Below are positions 17,874-27,662 of a stretch of DNA of 64,000 nt, piece after piece; within the stretch, counting starts at the first letter, position 1; every line of letters begins with the position of its first letter. Below the pieces are notes generated by a model. That model was not told where the DNA came from and did not search any database. It saw only the letters and a list, made by a program, of their open reading frames with translations. A program made the position numbers and the translations under genes. The stretch comes from Ruminococcus sp. AM36-2AA (GTDB lineage: Bacteria > Bacillota > Clostridia > Lachnospirales > Lachnospiraceae): positions 60,789 through 124,788 of the forward strand of contig NZ_QTYB01000009.1 of the NCBI RefSeq assembly GCF_003461955.1. Direction: 5' to 3'.

Positions 17874-18495
17874 ATGGATTATACCTCTTTTCGTAACCAA
17901 TGGTTGTGGATGTGTCATGTCCCGGAAATACCTCTGTATCTTCCGGCAATGCGTCCACAAGCTTATGAAGACTCCTTACGATCTCCGCAGAACTTCCGCC
18001 CGGAAAATCGGTTCTTCCAACAGAGCCACAGAACAATGTATCTCCGCTGAAAAGTACGCCCTCATCCTCAATATAGTAGCAGCAGCTTCCCTTGGTGTGT
18101 CCCGGTGTATGGAACATCTGGATGGAAAATCCGGCTGCTTCAAAAATCTGACCGTCATCCAGAAGAACATCCGGCTTAATGGAACAGGATCTTCCATAAA
18201 CAGCAGTCATATTTACTGTGGGCTCAGCCAGCATTGCTTCTTCCTGTCTGCAGGCATAAACCGGGATCTGATATTTTTCCTTCACTTCCTTCACAGCCAT
18301 GATATGATCAAAATGGCCATGGGTCAGAAGGATTCCCACCGGTTTTCCCTGCATAAGAGCTACTTTCTGAAAAACCTTCTCCGCATAGTCTCCCGGATCT
18401 ACGATCAGCAGCTCTCCGGTCTTCTTATTCTTCAGAAAATAGCAATTGGTAAACACCTGCCCCAGCACGCACTGCTGCATTTCAAGCTTACTCAT
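17866..18495 (-). CDS. Metallo-beta-lactamase-fold hydrolase (glyoxalase II-like)
   Basis: A 209-residue MBL-fold enzyme with the zinc motif THGHFDHI (about residues 59-66), a His in FHTPGHTKGSCCYY, an Asp in FSGDTLFCGSVGRTDFPGG and a terminal His in FPGHDTSTTIGYE. This pattern is typical of YcbL/GloB-like hydrolases acting on glutathione-type or other thioesters. It is not a beta-lactam resistance gene. Start has GGAGGAAATTTT upstream. It sits between relA and hemZ. Confidence 0.93.
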   Translation of the reverse strand: MSKLEMQQCVLGQVFTNCYFLKNKKTGELLIVDPGDYAEKVFQKVALMQGKPVGILLTHGHFDHIMAVKEVKEKYQIPVYACRQEEAMLAEPTVNMTAVYGRSCSIKPDVLLDDGQIFEAAGFSIQMFHTPGHTKGSCCYYIEDEGVLFSGDTLFCGSVGRTDFPGGSSAEIVRSLHKLVDALPEDTEVFPGHDTSTTIGYEKRYNPFV

Positions 18496-18517
18496 AAAAT
18501 TTCCTCCGTTTATCGGG

Positions 18518-20848
18518 TCAGCCCGTTGTTCTTTCTACGTCAAGAACACTTTCAACCTGACGGATCTTCTCGATCAGGGAATTCAGTTCCTGTTTACTGC
18601 ATACATTAAAGGACATGGAGATCGTCGCACGTTCCTGCTTGTTGGTACGGCTGTTGATGGAACGAAGATCGATCTTCCGCTCTGTAAAGATCTTGGAAAT
18701 ATCTACCAGAAGTCCGGTACGGTTGTTTGCGTAAACCTGGATCTCTGCTTCGTATTTCTCAGAATCTGCCTTATCCGGCATCTGCCACTCTGCCTCAATG
18801 AGACGTTTCCTGTCGATCTCCGGCATATTGAGGACATTCACACAATCCGTACGATGAATGGTGATTCCTCGTCCTCTTGTAACAAAGCCCACGATCTCAT
18901 CTCCGGGAATTGGACTGCAACATTTGGAAAAGCGGACTGCCACATCGTGGATACCTTTTACCACAATGCCGCTCTTGCTCTTGGCAATGTGCAGCTTCTC
19001 CTGTGACTCGGAAGCAGCTTCCAGAACCTGCTCATCTGTAAGATTCTTCTTGTGCTCCCGCTCATAGGCTTCTACCAGTTTATTGAACACCTGGCCTTCC
19101 TTCAGGCCGCCATGTCCGATAGCTGCCAGTACGGAATCCCAGTCACGGAAACCGTATTTATGCATTACGGATTCCATATACTGCGGCTTGGTGTACAGGC
19201 CTGGTTTAAATCCTTTGGTCTTGGCATACTGGTTCAGCATGTCTTTACCTTTCAGGATATTATCTTCTTTCAGTTCTTTCTTAAACCACTGGTTGATCTT
19301 GTTCTTAGCCTGTGTACTCTTTACAATCTTCAGCCAGTCACGGCTTGGGCCTTGAGAATTCTGGGATGTGATGATCTCAATACGGTCGCCGTTTTTGATC
19401 TTGTACTCAATAGGAACCAGTTTACCATTGACTCTGGCGCCTACCATCTTATTTCCTACTGCACTGTGCACGCTGTATGCAAAGTCAATCGGTGTGGAAC
19501 CATTGGGAAGAGTCTTAACATCACCCTGGGGAGTGAAACAGTAAACACTGTCTGCAAAAAGATCCAGGTCGTTTTTCAGAAGGCTCATGAACTCCCGGTT
19601 ATCGGACATGTCTCGCTGCCACTCCAGGATCTGGCGCAGCCAGTTCAGCTTCTCCTCCTCGCTCTTGCCAGGTTTCTTGCCATCGGAAGTTTCCTTATAT
19701 TTCCAGTGGGCTGCAATACCATATTCTGCGGTTTTATGCATTTCGAATGTACGGATCTGGATCTCGAAAGGCTGTCCGTTGGGGCCAATCAGTGTTGTAT
19801 GCAGAGACTGATACATATTGGCTTTCGGCATTGCGATATAATCTTTAAATCTGCCCGGGATCGGCTTGTACATCTCATGGATAACACCAAGTGCTGCATA
19901 ACAGTCTTTTACGGTGTCCACAATGATACGCACGGCAAACAGATCATAGATCTGATCAATGGTCTTGTCCTGGTTAACCATTTTCTTATAAATACTGAAG
20001 AAATGTTTCACACGGCCATCCACCTGCGCCTTGATGTTGGCATCTTCCATGTGCTGCTTTACCTGCTTCACAATAGAATTGACAAACGCTTCACGGGCAC
20101 TTTTACGAAGGGCTACTTTTTCTACAAGGTCATAATAAACATCTGGTTTCAGATATTTAAGTGAAAGATCATCCAGCTCTACCTTGATCTTGGAAATACC
20201 AAGACGCATGGCAATGGGAGCATAAATATCCATGGTCTCTCTTGCCTTCTCCTGCTGTTTCTCCGGTCTCATATACTGCAAGGTACGCATATTATGAAGA
20301 CGGTCTGCAAGTTTGATCAGAATAACGCGGATATCTTTGGCCATTGCAAGGAACATCTTCCTTAAGTTCTCAGCCTGGACCTCTACCTTATCCTTGGAAT
20401 AGGACAGCTGTCCCAGCTTGGTAACACCATCTACCAGAAGTGCTACCTCAGAACCGAATTCCTTTTCCACTTCTTCATAAGTCATCCAGGTATCTTCTAC
20501 TGCATCATGAAGAAGACCTGCCACAATGGTCTCCTTATCCAGCTCAAGATCCGCAAGGATGATCGCTACACAGAGAGGATGAATGATATAGGGCTCACCG
20601 GATTTACGTTTCTGATCCTTGTGTGCCTCACTAGCCACTTTATAGGCCTTTTCGATCATGGAGATATCTGTAGACGGATGATATTTCTTCACGCTTTTTA
20701 TCAGCTCCTGATAAAGAACCTCAGGGCTTGTAAAATCATGCATGGATTTTACCGCCGCATCTGCCTTCCGGACAGATTCCATTTTTTCTTTTTCTTCTTC
20801 CTTCTGTATTTCAATGTTCTGTTTTTCCGTATTTTTTGTCTCTGCCAT
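18518..20848 (-). CDS. relA: Bifunctional (p)ppGpp synthetase/hydrolase (Rel)
   Basis: The stringent-response enzyme makes and degrades (p)ppGpp. The 776-residue protein has an intact hydrolase domain with HDAVED at about 114-119, the synthetase domain (LADRLHNMRTLQYM, then the YKPIPGRFKDYIAMPKANMY region), TGS domain (FTPQGDVKTLPNGSTPIDFA), and C-terminal zinc-finger and ACT domains. The start at 20848 has AGGTGGGATTTA upstream. A further in-frame ATG 30 bases up lacks a good site. It lies between apt and the MBL hydrolase. Confidence 0.97.
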   Translation of the reverse strand: MAETKNTEKQNIEIQKEEEKEKMESVRKADAAVKSMHDFTSPEVLYQELIKSVKKYHPSTDISMIEKAYKVASEAHKDQKRKSGEPYIIHPLCVAIILADLELDKETIVAGLLHDAVEDTWMTYEEVEKEFGSEVALLVDGVTKLGQLSYSKDKVEVQAENLRKMFLAMAKDIRVILIKLADRLHNMRTLQYMRPEKQQEKARETMDIYAPIAMRLGISKIKVELDDLSLKYLKPDVYYDLVEKVALRKSAREAFVNSIVKQVKQHMEDANIKAQVDGRVKHFFSIYKKMVNQDKTIDQIYDLFAVRIIVDTVKDCYAALGVIHEMYKPIPGRFKDYIAMPKANMYQSLHTTLIGPNGQPFEIQIRTFEMHKTAEYGIAAHWKYKETSDGKKPGKSEEEKLNWLRQILEWQRDMSDNREFMSLLKNDLDLFADSVYCFTPQGDVKTLPNGSTPIDFAYSVHSAVGNKMVGARVNGKLVPIEYKIKNGDRIEIITSQNSQGPSRDWLKIVKSTQAKNKINQWFKKELKEDNILKGKDMLNQYAKTKGFKPGLYTKPQYMESVMHKYGFRDWDSVLAAIGHGGLKEGQVFNKLVEAYEREHKKNLTDEQVLEAASESQEKLHIAKSKSGIVVKGIHDVAVRFSKCCSPIPGDEIVGFVTRGRGITIHRTDCVNVLNMPEIDRKRLIEAEWQMPDKADSEKYEAEIQVYANNRTGLLVDISKIFTERKIDLRSINSRTNKQERATISMSFNVCSKQELNSLIEKIRQVESVLDVERTTG

Positions 20849-20925
20849 TAAATCCCACCTGCCTGTGCACAATTTCATACTGCCGTATGACTACAACAGT
20901 TCACATCCCCTTCCACCGACAAAAA

Positions 20926-21450
20926 TTACTTTCCGTCGTAACAGATCACAGATGCTACATCATAGCCTTTCAGACGCTCACGTCCTTTCAGGCCTGCAAG
21001 CTCCATGAGGAAAACAACTTTCACAACGATGCCGCCAAGCTCTTCCACAAGCTTAATAGCTGCTTCCACGCTTCCGCCTGTAGCGATCAGGTCATCTACG
21101 ATTACAACCTTCTGTCCTGGCTTGATAGAATCCTTATGCATCTCGATCGTTGCACTTCCATATTCCAGATCGTAAGTTCTGGAAATGGTCTCACATGGGA
21201 GCTTTCCTGCTTTACGTACCAGAACGAATGGTTTATGGAGATTGTATGCGATCGGCATACCAAAGATAAATCCTCTGGATTCAAGGCCTGTGATCACATC
21301 GAAATCCACACCTTTCAGACAGTCCTGCATGGAATCGATCGCAAGCTGTAATCCATCCGCATCCTGGATGACACTGGTGACGTCACGGAAAATAATCCCT
21401 GGCTCTGGAAAGTCCGGGATACTTCTTACATATTCTTCTATTTTTTTCAT
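20926..21450 (-). CDS. apt: Adenine phosphoribosyltransferase
   Basis: Purine salvage enzyme converting adenine and PRPP to AMP. 174 residues with the PRPP loop VVIVDDLIATGGSVEAA (about 115-131), the flexible-loop sequence RKAGKLPCETISRTYDLEYG, and GLESRGFIFG. The start MKKIEEYV at 21450 is set by TTGGAGGTTATT, since the upstream ATG in the same frame lacks a site. It precedes relA, an order widely seen in Clostridia and bacilli. Confidence 0.97.
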   Translation of the reverse strand: MKKIEEYVRSIPDFPEPGIIFRDVTSVIQDADGLQLAIDSMQDCLKGVDFDVITGLESRGFIFGMPIAYNLHKPFVLVRKAGKLPCETISRTYDLEYGSATIEMHKDSIKPGQKVVIVDDLIATGGSVEAAIKLVEELGGIVVKVVFLMELAGLKGRERLKGYDVASVICYDGK

Positions 21451-21597
21451 AATAACCTCCAATGGTTTAATTTGTCAATCAGATGATAGATAGTATAGCA
21501 CTTTTTCTGTAGGGAATCAATGTGCAACCCGACAGAACTCGCAGAATTCCGACAGGCTTTGGATTGCATATTGCCCAGTGTACAGCCGAATCTCCTT

Positions 21598-23316
21598 TTA
21601 TTCCGTAAGATAATTTCGGATCACAATCTGCAAAGTCTCTCTTCCCTGGTATCTGTTGATCTCCGGATAATAGGTTACCGCAATAGAGCTGCTGTTTTTT
21701 ACCTGATTTACAAATTCATCTGCTTCTCCAAAATAGACCGCTTCCATCACACAGCCGGTGCTGTCTGAGAGCTGAAGTTTGGCCACATTCCTATTTTTAC
21801 CAAGAACACGGCTGCTTAAAACATGAAGTCCTTTCTGGGCAAAGATCGGCTTGGTATTTCCTTTTCCAAAAGGCTCCAGCAGCGATATCTCTTCCACAAG
21901 TTCCTTATTAATATAAGAAACCGGCATTGGCACATCAATAACAATCTTTGGCATCAGATCTTTTTCTGTCAGCGTACAGTTTTCGTTTAACCGTCTGCGG
22001 AATTCTTCCACATTTTCTTCTTTGATAGAAAGTCCGGCAGCCATGGGGTGTCCTCCATACTGCTCCATCAGATCCCCACATTTTACCAGTTCCTCAAACA
22101 TGGAATAGCTTTCTATGGAACGGCCGCTGCCCTTTACCATTGTTTCCCCTTTTGTCAGAACAAAGACCGGTTTATTGTACTTTTCCCGGATACGTCCTGC
22201 GATAATTCCGGCAAGGCTTTCGTGACAGTCCGGTAAATAGATCACAAGAACACGGTCCTGTCCGATTTCTGTCTCTTCCACAATACGGATCGCTTCTTCT
22301 TTTCCTTCTTCGGTAAGAGCTTTTCTGCTCTGATTCAACGCGGTCAGATCACCGGCAAGTTTTGCCGCTTCCTCTTCCGTCTCCGCACAGAGAAGTTTCA
22401 AAGAGCGTGCAGCGGTATCCAGTCTTCCGCTGGCATTGATACATGGCCCCAGCACAAATCCCACATGATAAGCAGTGATCGGCCCATCTTCCAGACCGTT
22501 GGCACGGATCAGTTCACTGAGACCTTTGTTGGAAGTGTGAGAAAGTCTTCTCAGCCCTTCTTTTACGAGGATACGGTTTTCCCCCTGAAGATCCATGACA
22601 TCTCCTACTGTGGCAATGGCCCCCAGTTCCAGAAAGTCCTCCAGCTCTTTTGAGGGAATACCGCAGGCTTCATAGAGAGCTGTCACAAGTTTCAGGGCAA
22701 CCACTGCCCCGCAGAGTCTTTTTTCCGGATAATTACAGTCCGGCTGTTTGGGATTTACAATGGCATCGGCTGGCGGAAGGATCAGCTCTCTGCCGGCTTC
22801 TGTTTCTTTATAGGGAATCTCATGATGATCGGTTATGATCACTGTTATTCCTTTTTCCTTTGCCATCGCAATCTCATTGTACGCCGCAATTCCGTTATCA
22901 CAGGTAACAATTACGTCAATCCCATCGTTCACTGCTCTTTCGATCAGGTGCTCGTGGATCCCATATCCGTCAGCCACCCTGTCCGGAATATATGTATCTG
23001 CCAGTGCACCTACTCGCTTCAGTCCTTTAATGAGGATGAACGTGGACACTACACCATCAATATCATAATCTCCGATAATACGGATACGCTTTTTTTCTTT
23101 TATTTTATTTCGCAGGATTTCCACTGCTTTATCCACATCTTTCATTAAATGTGGGGAAGCCAGTTCTTCTACGGTTCCGTAAAGGTATCTGCGGATCTCC
23201 TCTCTGTCCTGTACATCCCGGTTCCGGATCAGTCTGGCGATCACCGGATCAATTCCAAACTCTTTCCCAATTGCCGTAAAATCCGCCCGTTTTGCGGCAA
23301 CAACCCATCGTTCCAT
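21598..23316 (-). CDS. recJ: Single-stranded-DNA-specific exonuclease RecJ
   Basis: A 5'-3' single-strand exonuclease for recombination and repair. DHH-family motifs are present: DYDIDGVVST (motif I), CDNGIAAYNE, ITDHHEIP (motif III, the DHH), GALVV-like VVALKLVTALY, and the DHHA1 region VKGSGRSIESYSMFE with YGGHPMAAGLS. An OB domain follows at the C terminus. 572 residues is short of the typical E. coli length plus Firmicute tails but complete for this type. Start has GAGGAAACAAC upstream. It lies between secDF and apt. Confidence 0.95.
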   Translation of the reverse strand: MERWVVAAKRADFTAIGKEFGIDPVIARLIRNRDVQDREEIRRYLYGTVEELASPHLMKDVDKAVEILRNKIKEKKRIRIIGDYDIDGVVSTFILIKGLKRVGALADTYIPDRVADGYGIHEHLIERAVNDGIDVIVTCDNGIAAYNEIAMAKEKGITVIITDHHEIPYKETEAGRELILPPADAIVNPKQPDCNYPEKRLCGAVVALKLVTALYEACGIPSKELEDFLELGAIATVGDVMDLQGENRILVKEGLRRLSHTSNKGLSELIRANGLEDGPITAYHVGFVLGPCINASGRLDTAARSLKLLCAETEEEAAKLAGDLTALNQSRKALTEEGKEEAIRIVEETEIGQDRVLVIYLPDCHESLAGIIAGRIREKYNKPVFVLTKGETMVKGSGRSIESYSMFEELVKCGDLMEQYGGHPMAAGLSIKEENVEEFRRRLNENCTLTEKDLMPKIVIDVPMPVSYINKELVEEISLLEPFGKGNTKPIFAQKGLHVLSSRVLGKNRNVAKLQLSDSTGCVMEAVYFGEADEFVNQVKNSSSIAVTYYPEINRYQGRETLQIVIRNYLTE

Positions 23317-23435
23317 GTTGTTTCCTCCTCGATGCTTTGTCGCTTTCTTCCTTCAAAGCGACACAATAATAATATTGTAACCCATAATCCCGTCTGGCTG
23401 CAAGTTTTTTGTGACGCACAAGAAAACACCGCATA

Positions 23436-23484
23436 AAAAAAACGTTCCGCCGGGAAATTATCTTTCCCGATACGGAACGTTTCT
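23436..23484 (-). terminator. Intrinsic terminator after secDF
   Basis: AACGTTCCG/CGGAACGTT enclosing a second stem GGGAAA/TTTCCC, then a run of T on the minus strand, 15 bases beyond the secDF stop. Confidence 0.85.
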
Positions 23485-23498
23485 GTTATTTGGCAGTT

Positions 23499-25916
23499 TT
23501 ACTCGGATTTCTCCTCGTCGCTCTGCTGTTTTGCTGCTTCCTGCGCCGCAAGACGCTCAGCAACTCTTTTACGGTTTTTCTTCTTTGGCTGCTGCGGGGC
23601 TGCCGGCTGTCCGGATGGCTGTTTTGCCTTTTTCTCAGAGGAAGTCTGAACGGACGCTGCTGCAGCTGCCGGTGCGGCAGTACGGTTCTTTCTGAAAGTC
23701 TTCATGGTGTACCACAGAGCACCTGTGATGCATACAGAAGAATATGCTCCGCCAATGATACCTACCATCAGAGGTGCTGCAAATTCTTTAATAGAGGAAA
23801 CGCCCATCACATAAAGAATCGCAACCATAACGAAAGTTGTAAGAGATGTGTAAATGCTTCGTGTCAGAGTTTCTGTAACACTGGTGTTTACGATCTCTTT
23901 CAACTTCTCATCTTCGACTTTCTTTCTGCCCTTCATATTCTCACGGATACGGTCGAAGATGACGATGGTGGCATTGATAGAATAACCTACGATCGTCAGC
24001 ATACACGCGATAAATGTATTTCCTACAGATGTTCTGGAAATAACATAAAATGCAAGTACAACCAGGACATCATGAAGAAGTGCAAGTACCGCACTGCTTG
24101 CAAAGCGGATATCCTTGAAACGGAACCAGATGTAAAGAAGCATGAAGATCGCAGCTACGATAACGGCTACGATAGCATCTCTTCTCATCTCATTGCTAAC
24201 GGTAGCGGAAATATTCTCAGATGTGATCAGGCTTGTGTCTACATCAAAGTTTTCTTCCAGTGCCTTGTTCAGTGCTTCACGTTCCTTAAGGTCCAGAGAA
24301 CGTGTTTTGATCACTACCTGATTGGTTCCCTGAACTTTGGTCGGCTGTACGTTCTTATCTCCTGTCACGGCCTCAACAACCGGTGTTACCTCAGAGTCGA
24401 TCTCCTTGATATCCATCTCTTTGTTGAAGGTTACATTGGTAGAAGTACCGCCGGAGAACTCCAGACTGTAATTCATGGCTTTATCACCGATCACATTGCT
24501 GTGGATCAGCATTCCCACAGGTCCGCAGAGGATCAGGATAATGGAAATGGTAAAGAAGATCTTTCTCTTTCCAACAAAATCCACAACCTTACGCTCTTTG
24601 GCAACGCCGTAGAATTTCGGATCACGGACACCAACTGCGTATACTGCATTGATCACAAATCTGGACACAACCAGTGCTGTAAACATGGAGATCACGATAC
24701 CCATTGCCAGTGTATAAGCAAATCCCTTAACGGAACCGGAGCCCAGCCACATCAGCACGCAGGCTGCGATCAATGTTGTGATGTTTCCATCAAAAATAGC
24801 GGAAAACGCTTTGCTAAATCCACTCTTGATCGCTGCATGGACCGAAAGACCTGCCGCGATCTCCTCACGGATTCTGGCGTAGATGATAACGTTGGCATCC
24901 ACCGCCATACCAATGCCCAGAATGATACCTGCAATACCCGGAAGCGTAAGGGTGATATCAAAGGCATTCAGTGTGATCAGCATTAAAGTTGTATAAAGGA
25001 CCAGGGCAACAGATGCAACCAGACCAGGAATGCGGTATGCGATGATCATGATCAGCATAACGATCACAAGACCGATTGCTCCGGCTTTCACACTTGTAGC
25101 AATAGCTTCCTCACCAAGCTGTGCAGCAACTACGCTGGAACGAAGCTCGGTAAGCTCAAGGCTTAAGGAACCGATTCTTATGTAAGAAGCAAGGTTCTGT
25201 GCCTCTTCTGTGCTTGCCATTCCGGTGATCTGAGCTTTTCCGCCGGAGATCTCCTCATTTACATTCGGAGCACTTAAAACCTGATTGTCATATACAATTG
25301 CGATCTGCTTGCCAACATTTGCCTTGGTAGCTTCCGCAAATTTGGTTTTTCCATCTTTTGTAAGAGTCAGGCTGACTGCGTATTTCTGGGAGCTTGTGGA
25401 TGAATCCTGATAAGCACCTCCCTCAGCATCTGCAACGTCTGTACCTTCCAGTACAACAGAACCGGCCTTCTGGATATCCTCGATGCTTCTTGCAAGGACA
25501 TATCCGCTCTCGCTGTTTCCTGTTGTAAAGTTCTGGTTTCCGTCTGCATCTGTCTGATCGATGAAATACAGGGAACCTGGTTTTCCAAGTTCTTCCAGGA
25601 TCGCATTTGCATCTGATACTCCCGGAATCTCAATGGTAATACGGTTGGAACCTTCCTGATACGCCTGTGCCTCAGTACTGTACTGAGAAACACGCTGCTG
25701 CATCTTGTAAACAGTATCGGACATGTCTTCCTTGCTCGGATTGCTGTCCTTGGCCTGGTATGTGATGCTGACACCGCCGGCAAGATCAAGTCCGGTGTTG
25801 ATGTTCTTAGCCGAACCTGTACCTGTAGGGCCAATGCCTACCGCAGCCACATAGCAGAAGAATACTGTGACAATCGCTGTCAGAAGCAGCACTGCAATTC
25901 CTCTACTTTTCTTCAT
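23499..25916 (-). CDS. secDF: Protein translocase subunit SecDF (fused)
   Basis: A single 805-residue chain combining SecD and SecF, accessory motor of the Sec translocon that uses the proton gradient. The SecD half has an N-terminal helix, the P1 head domain (LDLAGGVSITYQ), and the six-helix motif GIAGIILGIGMAVDANVIIY around 340. The SecF half begins near 460 with its own helix and contains FSGGTSTNVTFN and TIVGYSINATIVIFDRIREN. The C-terminal 70 residues are Ala, Lys and Gln rich. The start has AGAGGAAAAAGAAA upstream. It is downstream of the SCIFF maturase gene by 15 bases. Confidence 0.96.
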   Translation of the reverse strand: MKKSRGIAVLLLTAIVTVFFCYVAAVGIGPTGTGSAKNINTGLDLAGGVSITYQAKDSNPSKEDMSDTVYKMQQRVSQYSTEAQAYQEGSNRITIEIPGVSDANAILEELGKPGSLYFIDQTDADGNQNFTTGNSESGYVLARSIEDIQKAGSVVLEGTDVADAEGGAYQDSSTSSQKYAVSLTLTKDGKTKFAEATKANVGKQIAIVYDNQVLSAPNVNEEISGGKAQITGMASTEEAQNLASYIRIGSLSLELTELRSSVVAAQLGEEAIATSVKAGAIGLVIVMLIMIIAYRIPGLVASVALVLYTTLMLITLNAFDITLTLPGIAGIILGIGMAVDANVIIYARIREEIAAGLSVHAAIKSGFSKAFSAIFDGNITTLIAACVLMWLGSGSVKGFAYTLAMGIVISMFTALVVSRFVINAVYAVGVRDPKFYGVAKERKVVDFVGKRKIFFTISIILILCGPVGMLIHSNVIGDKAMNYSLEFSGGTSTNVTFNKEMDIKEIDSEVTPVVEAVTGDKNVQPTKVQGTNQVVIKTRSLDLKEREALNKALEENFDVDTSLITSENISATVSNEMRRDAIVAVIVAAIFMLLYIWFRFKDIRFASSAVLALLHDVLVVLAFYVISRTSVGNTFIACMLTIVGYSINATIVIFDRIRENMKGRKKVEDEKLKEIVNTSVTETLTRSIYTSLTTFVMVAILYVMGVSSIKEFAAPLMVGIIGGAYSSVCITGALWYTMKTFRKNRTAAPAAAAASVQTSSEKKAKQPSGQPAAPQQPKKKNRKRVAERLAAQEAAKQQSDEEKSE

Positions 25917-25931
25917 TTTCTTTTTCCTCTC

Positions 25932-27296
25932 TTATTCCGCCAAAGCGGCTTTTATCATGATAGCGCACTCCACACGCTTCCTCTGGAGTTCGCATCCGAT
26001 CTTATAATTTCCCCGGATATCTCCCCCGAAATGATAGCCGTTTGCCGCACAGCCGCCGCTGCAGTAGAATCTGGCAAAACAGTCTTTACAGTCCGGTTTG
26101 GTGTAGACGTTACATCTTCCGAAATCTTTTACGATTTCAGGTTTTGTGATTCCCTCGTCTACATTACCCATGAGGTACTGTTCCTCACCGACAAACTGAT
26201 GGCATGGATAAAAATCTCCCCACGGTGTGACAGCCAGGTACTCAGTTCCTGAGCCACATCCGGAAAGACGTTTGTATACACACGGACCACCGGTAAGGTC
26301 GATCATAAAGTGGAAGAAGTTGAATCCTTTTCCCTCTTTTTCTCTTTTGATCATTTCTTTTGCAAGAATGTCATACTGTTCCAGGATCTGAGGAATATCC
26401 TCCTCACGGATGGCATACTCTTCTGTATCTGCTGCTACAACCGGCTCCACAGAGATCTGTTTGAAGCCAAGGTCAGCCAGATGAAGAACATCCTGGGAAA
26501 AATCAAGATTATGATGGGTAAAGGTTCCTCTTACATAATACTTGTCCTGATTTCTGGACTCCGCAAATTTCTCGAATTTCGGCATGATCAGATCATAACT
26601 TCCTGCACCTTTACGGAACGGGCGCATGTAATCATGGACTTCTTTTCTTCCGTCCACACTTAAAACTACATTTCCCATCTCTTTGTTACAGAATTCCATA
26701 ACCTCATCATTTAAAAGAACGCCATTGGTTGTCAGTGTGAAACGGAATTTCTTATTATGAAGCTTCTCCTGCTCTCTTCCATATTTCACAAGATCCTTTA
26801 CAACCTGCCAGTTCATAAGCGGCTCGCCACCAAAGAAATCCACTTCCAGATTCTTTCTGGAACCGGAATTGGCGATCAGGAAATCCAGTGCCTTCTTTCC
26901 AACTTCAAAGGACATCAGCGCACGTCTTCCATGATACTCTCCTTCTTCCGCAAAACAGTATCTGCATGCCAGATTACAGTCATGGGCAATATGAAGGCAG
27001 AGAGCCTTTACAACGGTCTGACGGTTCTTGGTAAATTCGTCAATGATATTCTCATAAATATCCTTTGTAAAAAGCATTCCCTGTTCCTTTAGCTTCTTAC
27101 ATTCAGTTACTGATGTTTCCACATCTTCTTTCTTAAAACGGTCGCCAAGCTTCTCGGCAATAGCATCCGCTTCCATGCCTTCTTCCAGATACGGCAGTAC
27201 CTCGTAGGTTACTTCATCTACAAGGTGGATACAGCCGCTGTTGATGTCCAGCACGATATTATATCCATTACTCTGATAACGGTGAATCAGACTCAT
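25932..27296 (-). CDS. scfB: SCIFF peptide maturase, radical SAM/SPASM enzyme
   Basis: Installs thioether crosslinks in the six-cysteine SCIFF peptide using S-adenosylmethionine. An N-terminal RiPP-recognition domain (about 1-90) precedes the radical SAM motif CNLACRYC at about 105. A C-terminal SPASM/twitch region has conserved cysteines in CGSGTEYLAVTPWGDFYPCH and KPDCKDCFARFYCSGGCAAN. 454 residues match the family. It is directly upstream of secDF and downstream of the SCIFF precursor gene, the diagnostic Clostridia arrangement. The biological role of the modified peptide is unknown. Confidence 0.95.
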   Translation of the reverse strand: MSLIHRYQSNGYNIVLDINSGCIHLVDEVTYEVLPYLEEGMEADAIAEKLGDRFKKEDVETSVTECKKLKEQGMLFTKDIYENIIDEFTKNRQTVVKALCLHIAHDCNLACRYCFAEEGEYHGRRALMSFEVGKKALDFLIANSGSRKNLEVDFFGGEPLMNWQVVKDLVKYGREQEKLHNKKFRFTLTTNGVLLNDEVMEFCNKEMGNVVLSVDGRKEVHDYMRPFRKGAGSYDLIMPKFEKFAESRNQDKYYVRGTFTHHNLDFSQDVLHLADLGFKQISVEPVVAADTEEYAIREEDIPQILEQYDILAKEMIKREKEGKGFNFFHFMIDLTGGPCVYKRLSGCGSGTEYLAVTPWGDFYPCHQFVGEEQYLMGNVDEGITKPEIVKDFGRCNVYTKPDCKDCFARFYCSGGCAANGYHFGGDIRGNYKIGCELQRKRVECAIMIKAALAE

Positions 27297-27331
27297 CTTC
27301 CCGCAATCCTTTCTAAAAATCTTTTATAACC

Positions 27332-27364
27332 CGACAAAACGCGCCCTCCGGCGCGTTTTGCTGG
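27332..27364 (-). other. Inverted repeat before scfB
   Basis: CAAAACGCGCC / GGCGCGTTTTG with a CTCC loop, perfect 11-bp stem on either strand. It has a T-rich flank on the minus strand but no long T-run, so it could be a weak terminator or an mRNA stabilising stem in the scfA-scfB gap. Confidence 0.6.
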
Positions 27365-27390
27365 ATACCTGTTACTTTCAGATAAAACAA

Positions 27391-27418
27391 GTGAAGCAGC
27401 GGGTCTCCCGCTGCTTTC
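27391..27418 (-). terminator. Stem-loop after scfA
   Basis: AAGCAGCGGG / CCCGCTGCTT with a TCT loop lies 23 bases past the scfA stop. Its minus-strand flank is CACTTGTTTTATC. It probably acts as an attenuator that keeps precursor mRNA in excess of maturase mRNA. Confidence 0.55.
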
Positions 27419-27439
27419 CACTCATTCAACGGCTGCTTC

Positions 27440-27580
27440 TTATTTATGCTCGCAGCTCTGGTTTCCTACTGTACAGGAAGTCTTGCAAGCAGACTGACAG
27501 GATGTCTGACATTCGCCACATCCACCCTTCTTAACCGTGTTCTGAAGGTTCTTTGTATTTAATGTCTTGATATGTTCCAT
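27440..27580 (-). CDS. scfA: SCIFF precursor peptide (46 aa)
   Basis: A ribosomal peptide of the Six-Cysteines-in-Forty-Five (SCIFF) family, precursor of a thioether-bridged RiPP. The leader MEHIKTLNTKNLQNTVKKGG is followed by a core of 26 residues with six cysteines spaced C-x2-C-x3-C-x3-C-x3-C-x6-C. The N-terminal leader binds the maturase. The start has AGGAGGATATATC upstream. It lies directly upstream of its maturase gene with two stem-loops between, and is too short for a usual gene-length cutoff. Confidence 0.95.
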   Translation of the reverse strand: MEHIKTLNTKNLQNTVKKGGCGECQTSCQSACKTSCTVGNQSCEHK

Positions 27581-27662
27581 GATATATCCTCCTTTATGTA
27601 TTCTATTCTCCGCCTAGTATAGCATAAAATTGTCGATTTTCAAAGCATTTTTTTGCAAGCTT

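Noticed and set aside
16080..18050. 656-aa open frame on the plus strand
   Set aside because: It is antisense to hemZ, HD and the metallo-hydrolase genes, whose motifs are convincing; the frame follows their codon third-base bias.
17866..18495. Metallo-beta-lactamase as antibiotic resistance gene
   Set aside because: Motif set and chromosomal context fit a glyoxalase II-like housekeeping hydrolase without a signal peptide.
19052..20164. 370-aa open frame on the plus strand
   Set aside because: It is antisense to relA; no RBS and no recognisable protein.
23490..24986. 498-aa open frame on the plus strand
   Set aside because: It lies opposite secDF, which has a full family match. Its Cys/His-rich product has no family and no ribosome binding site.
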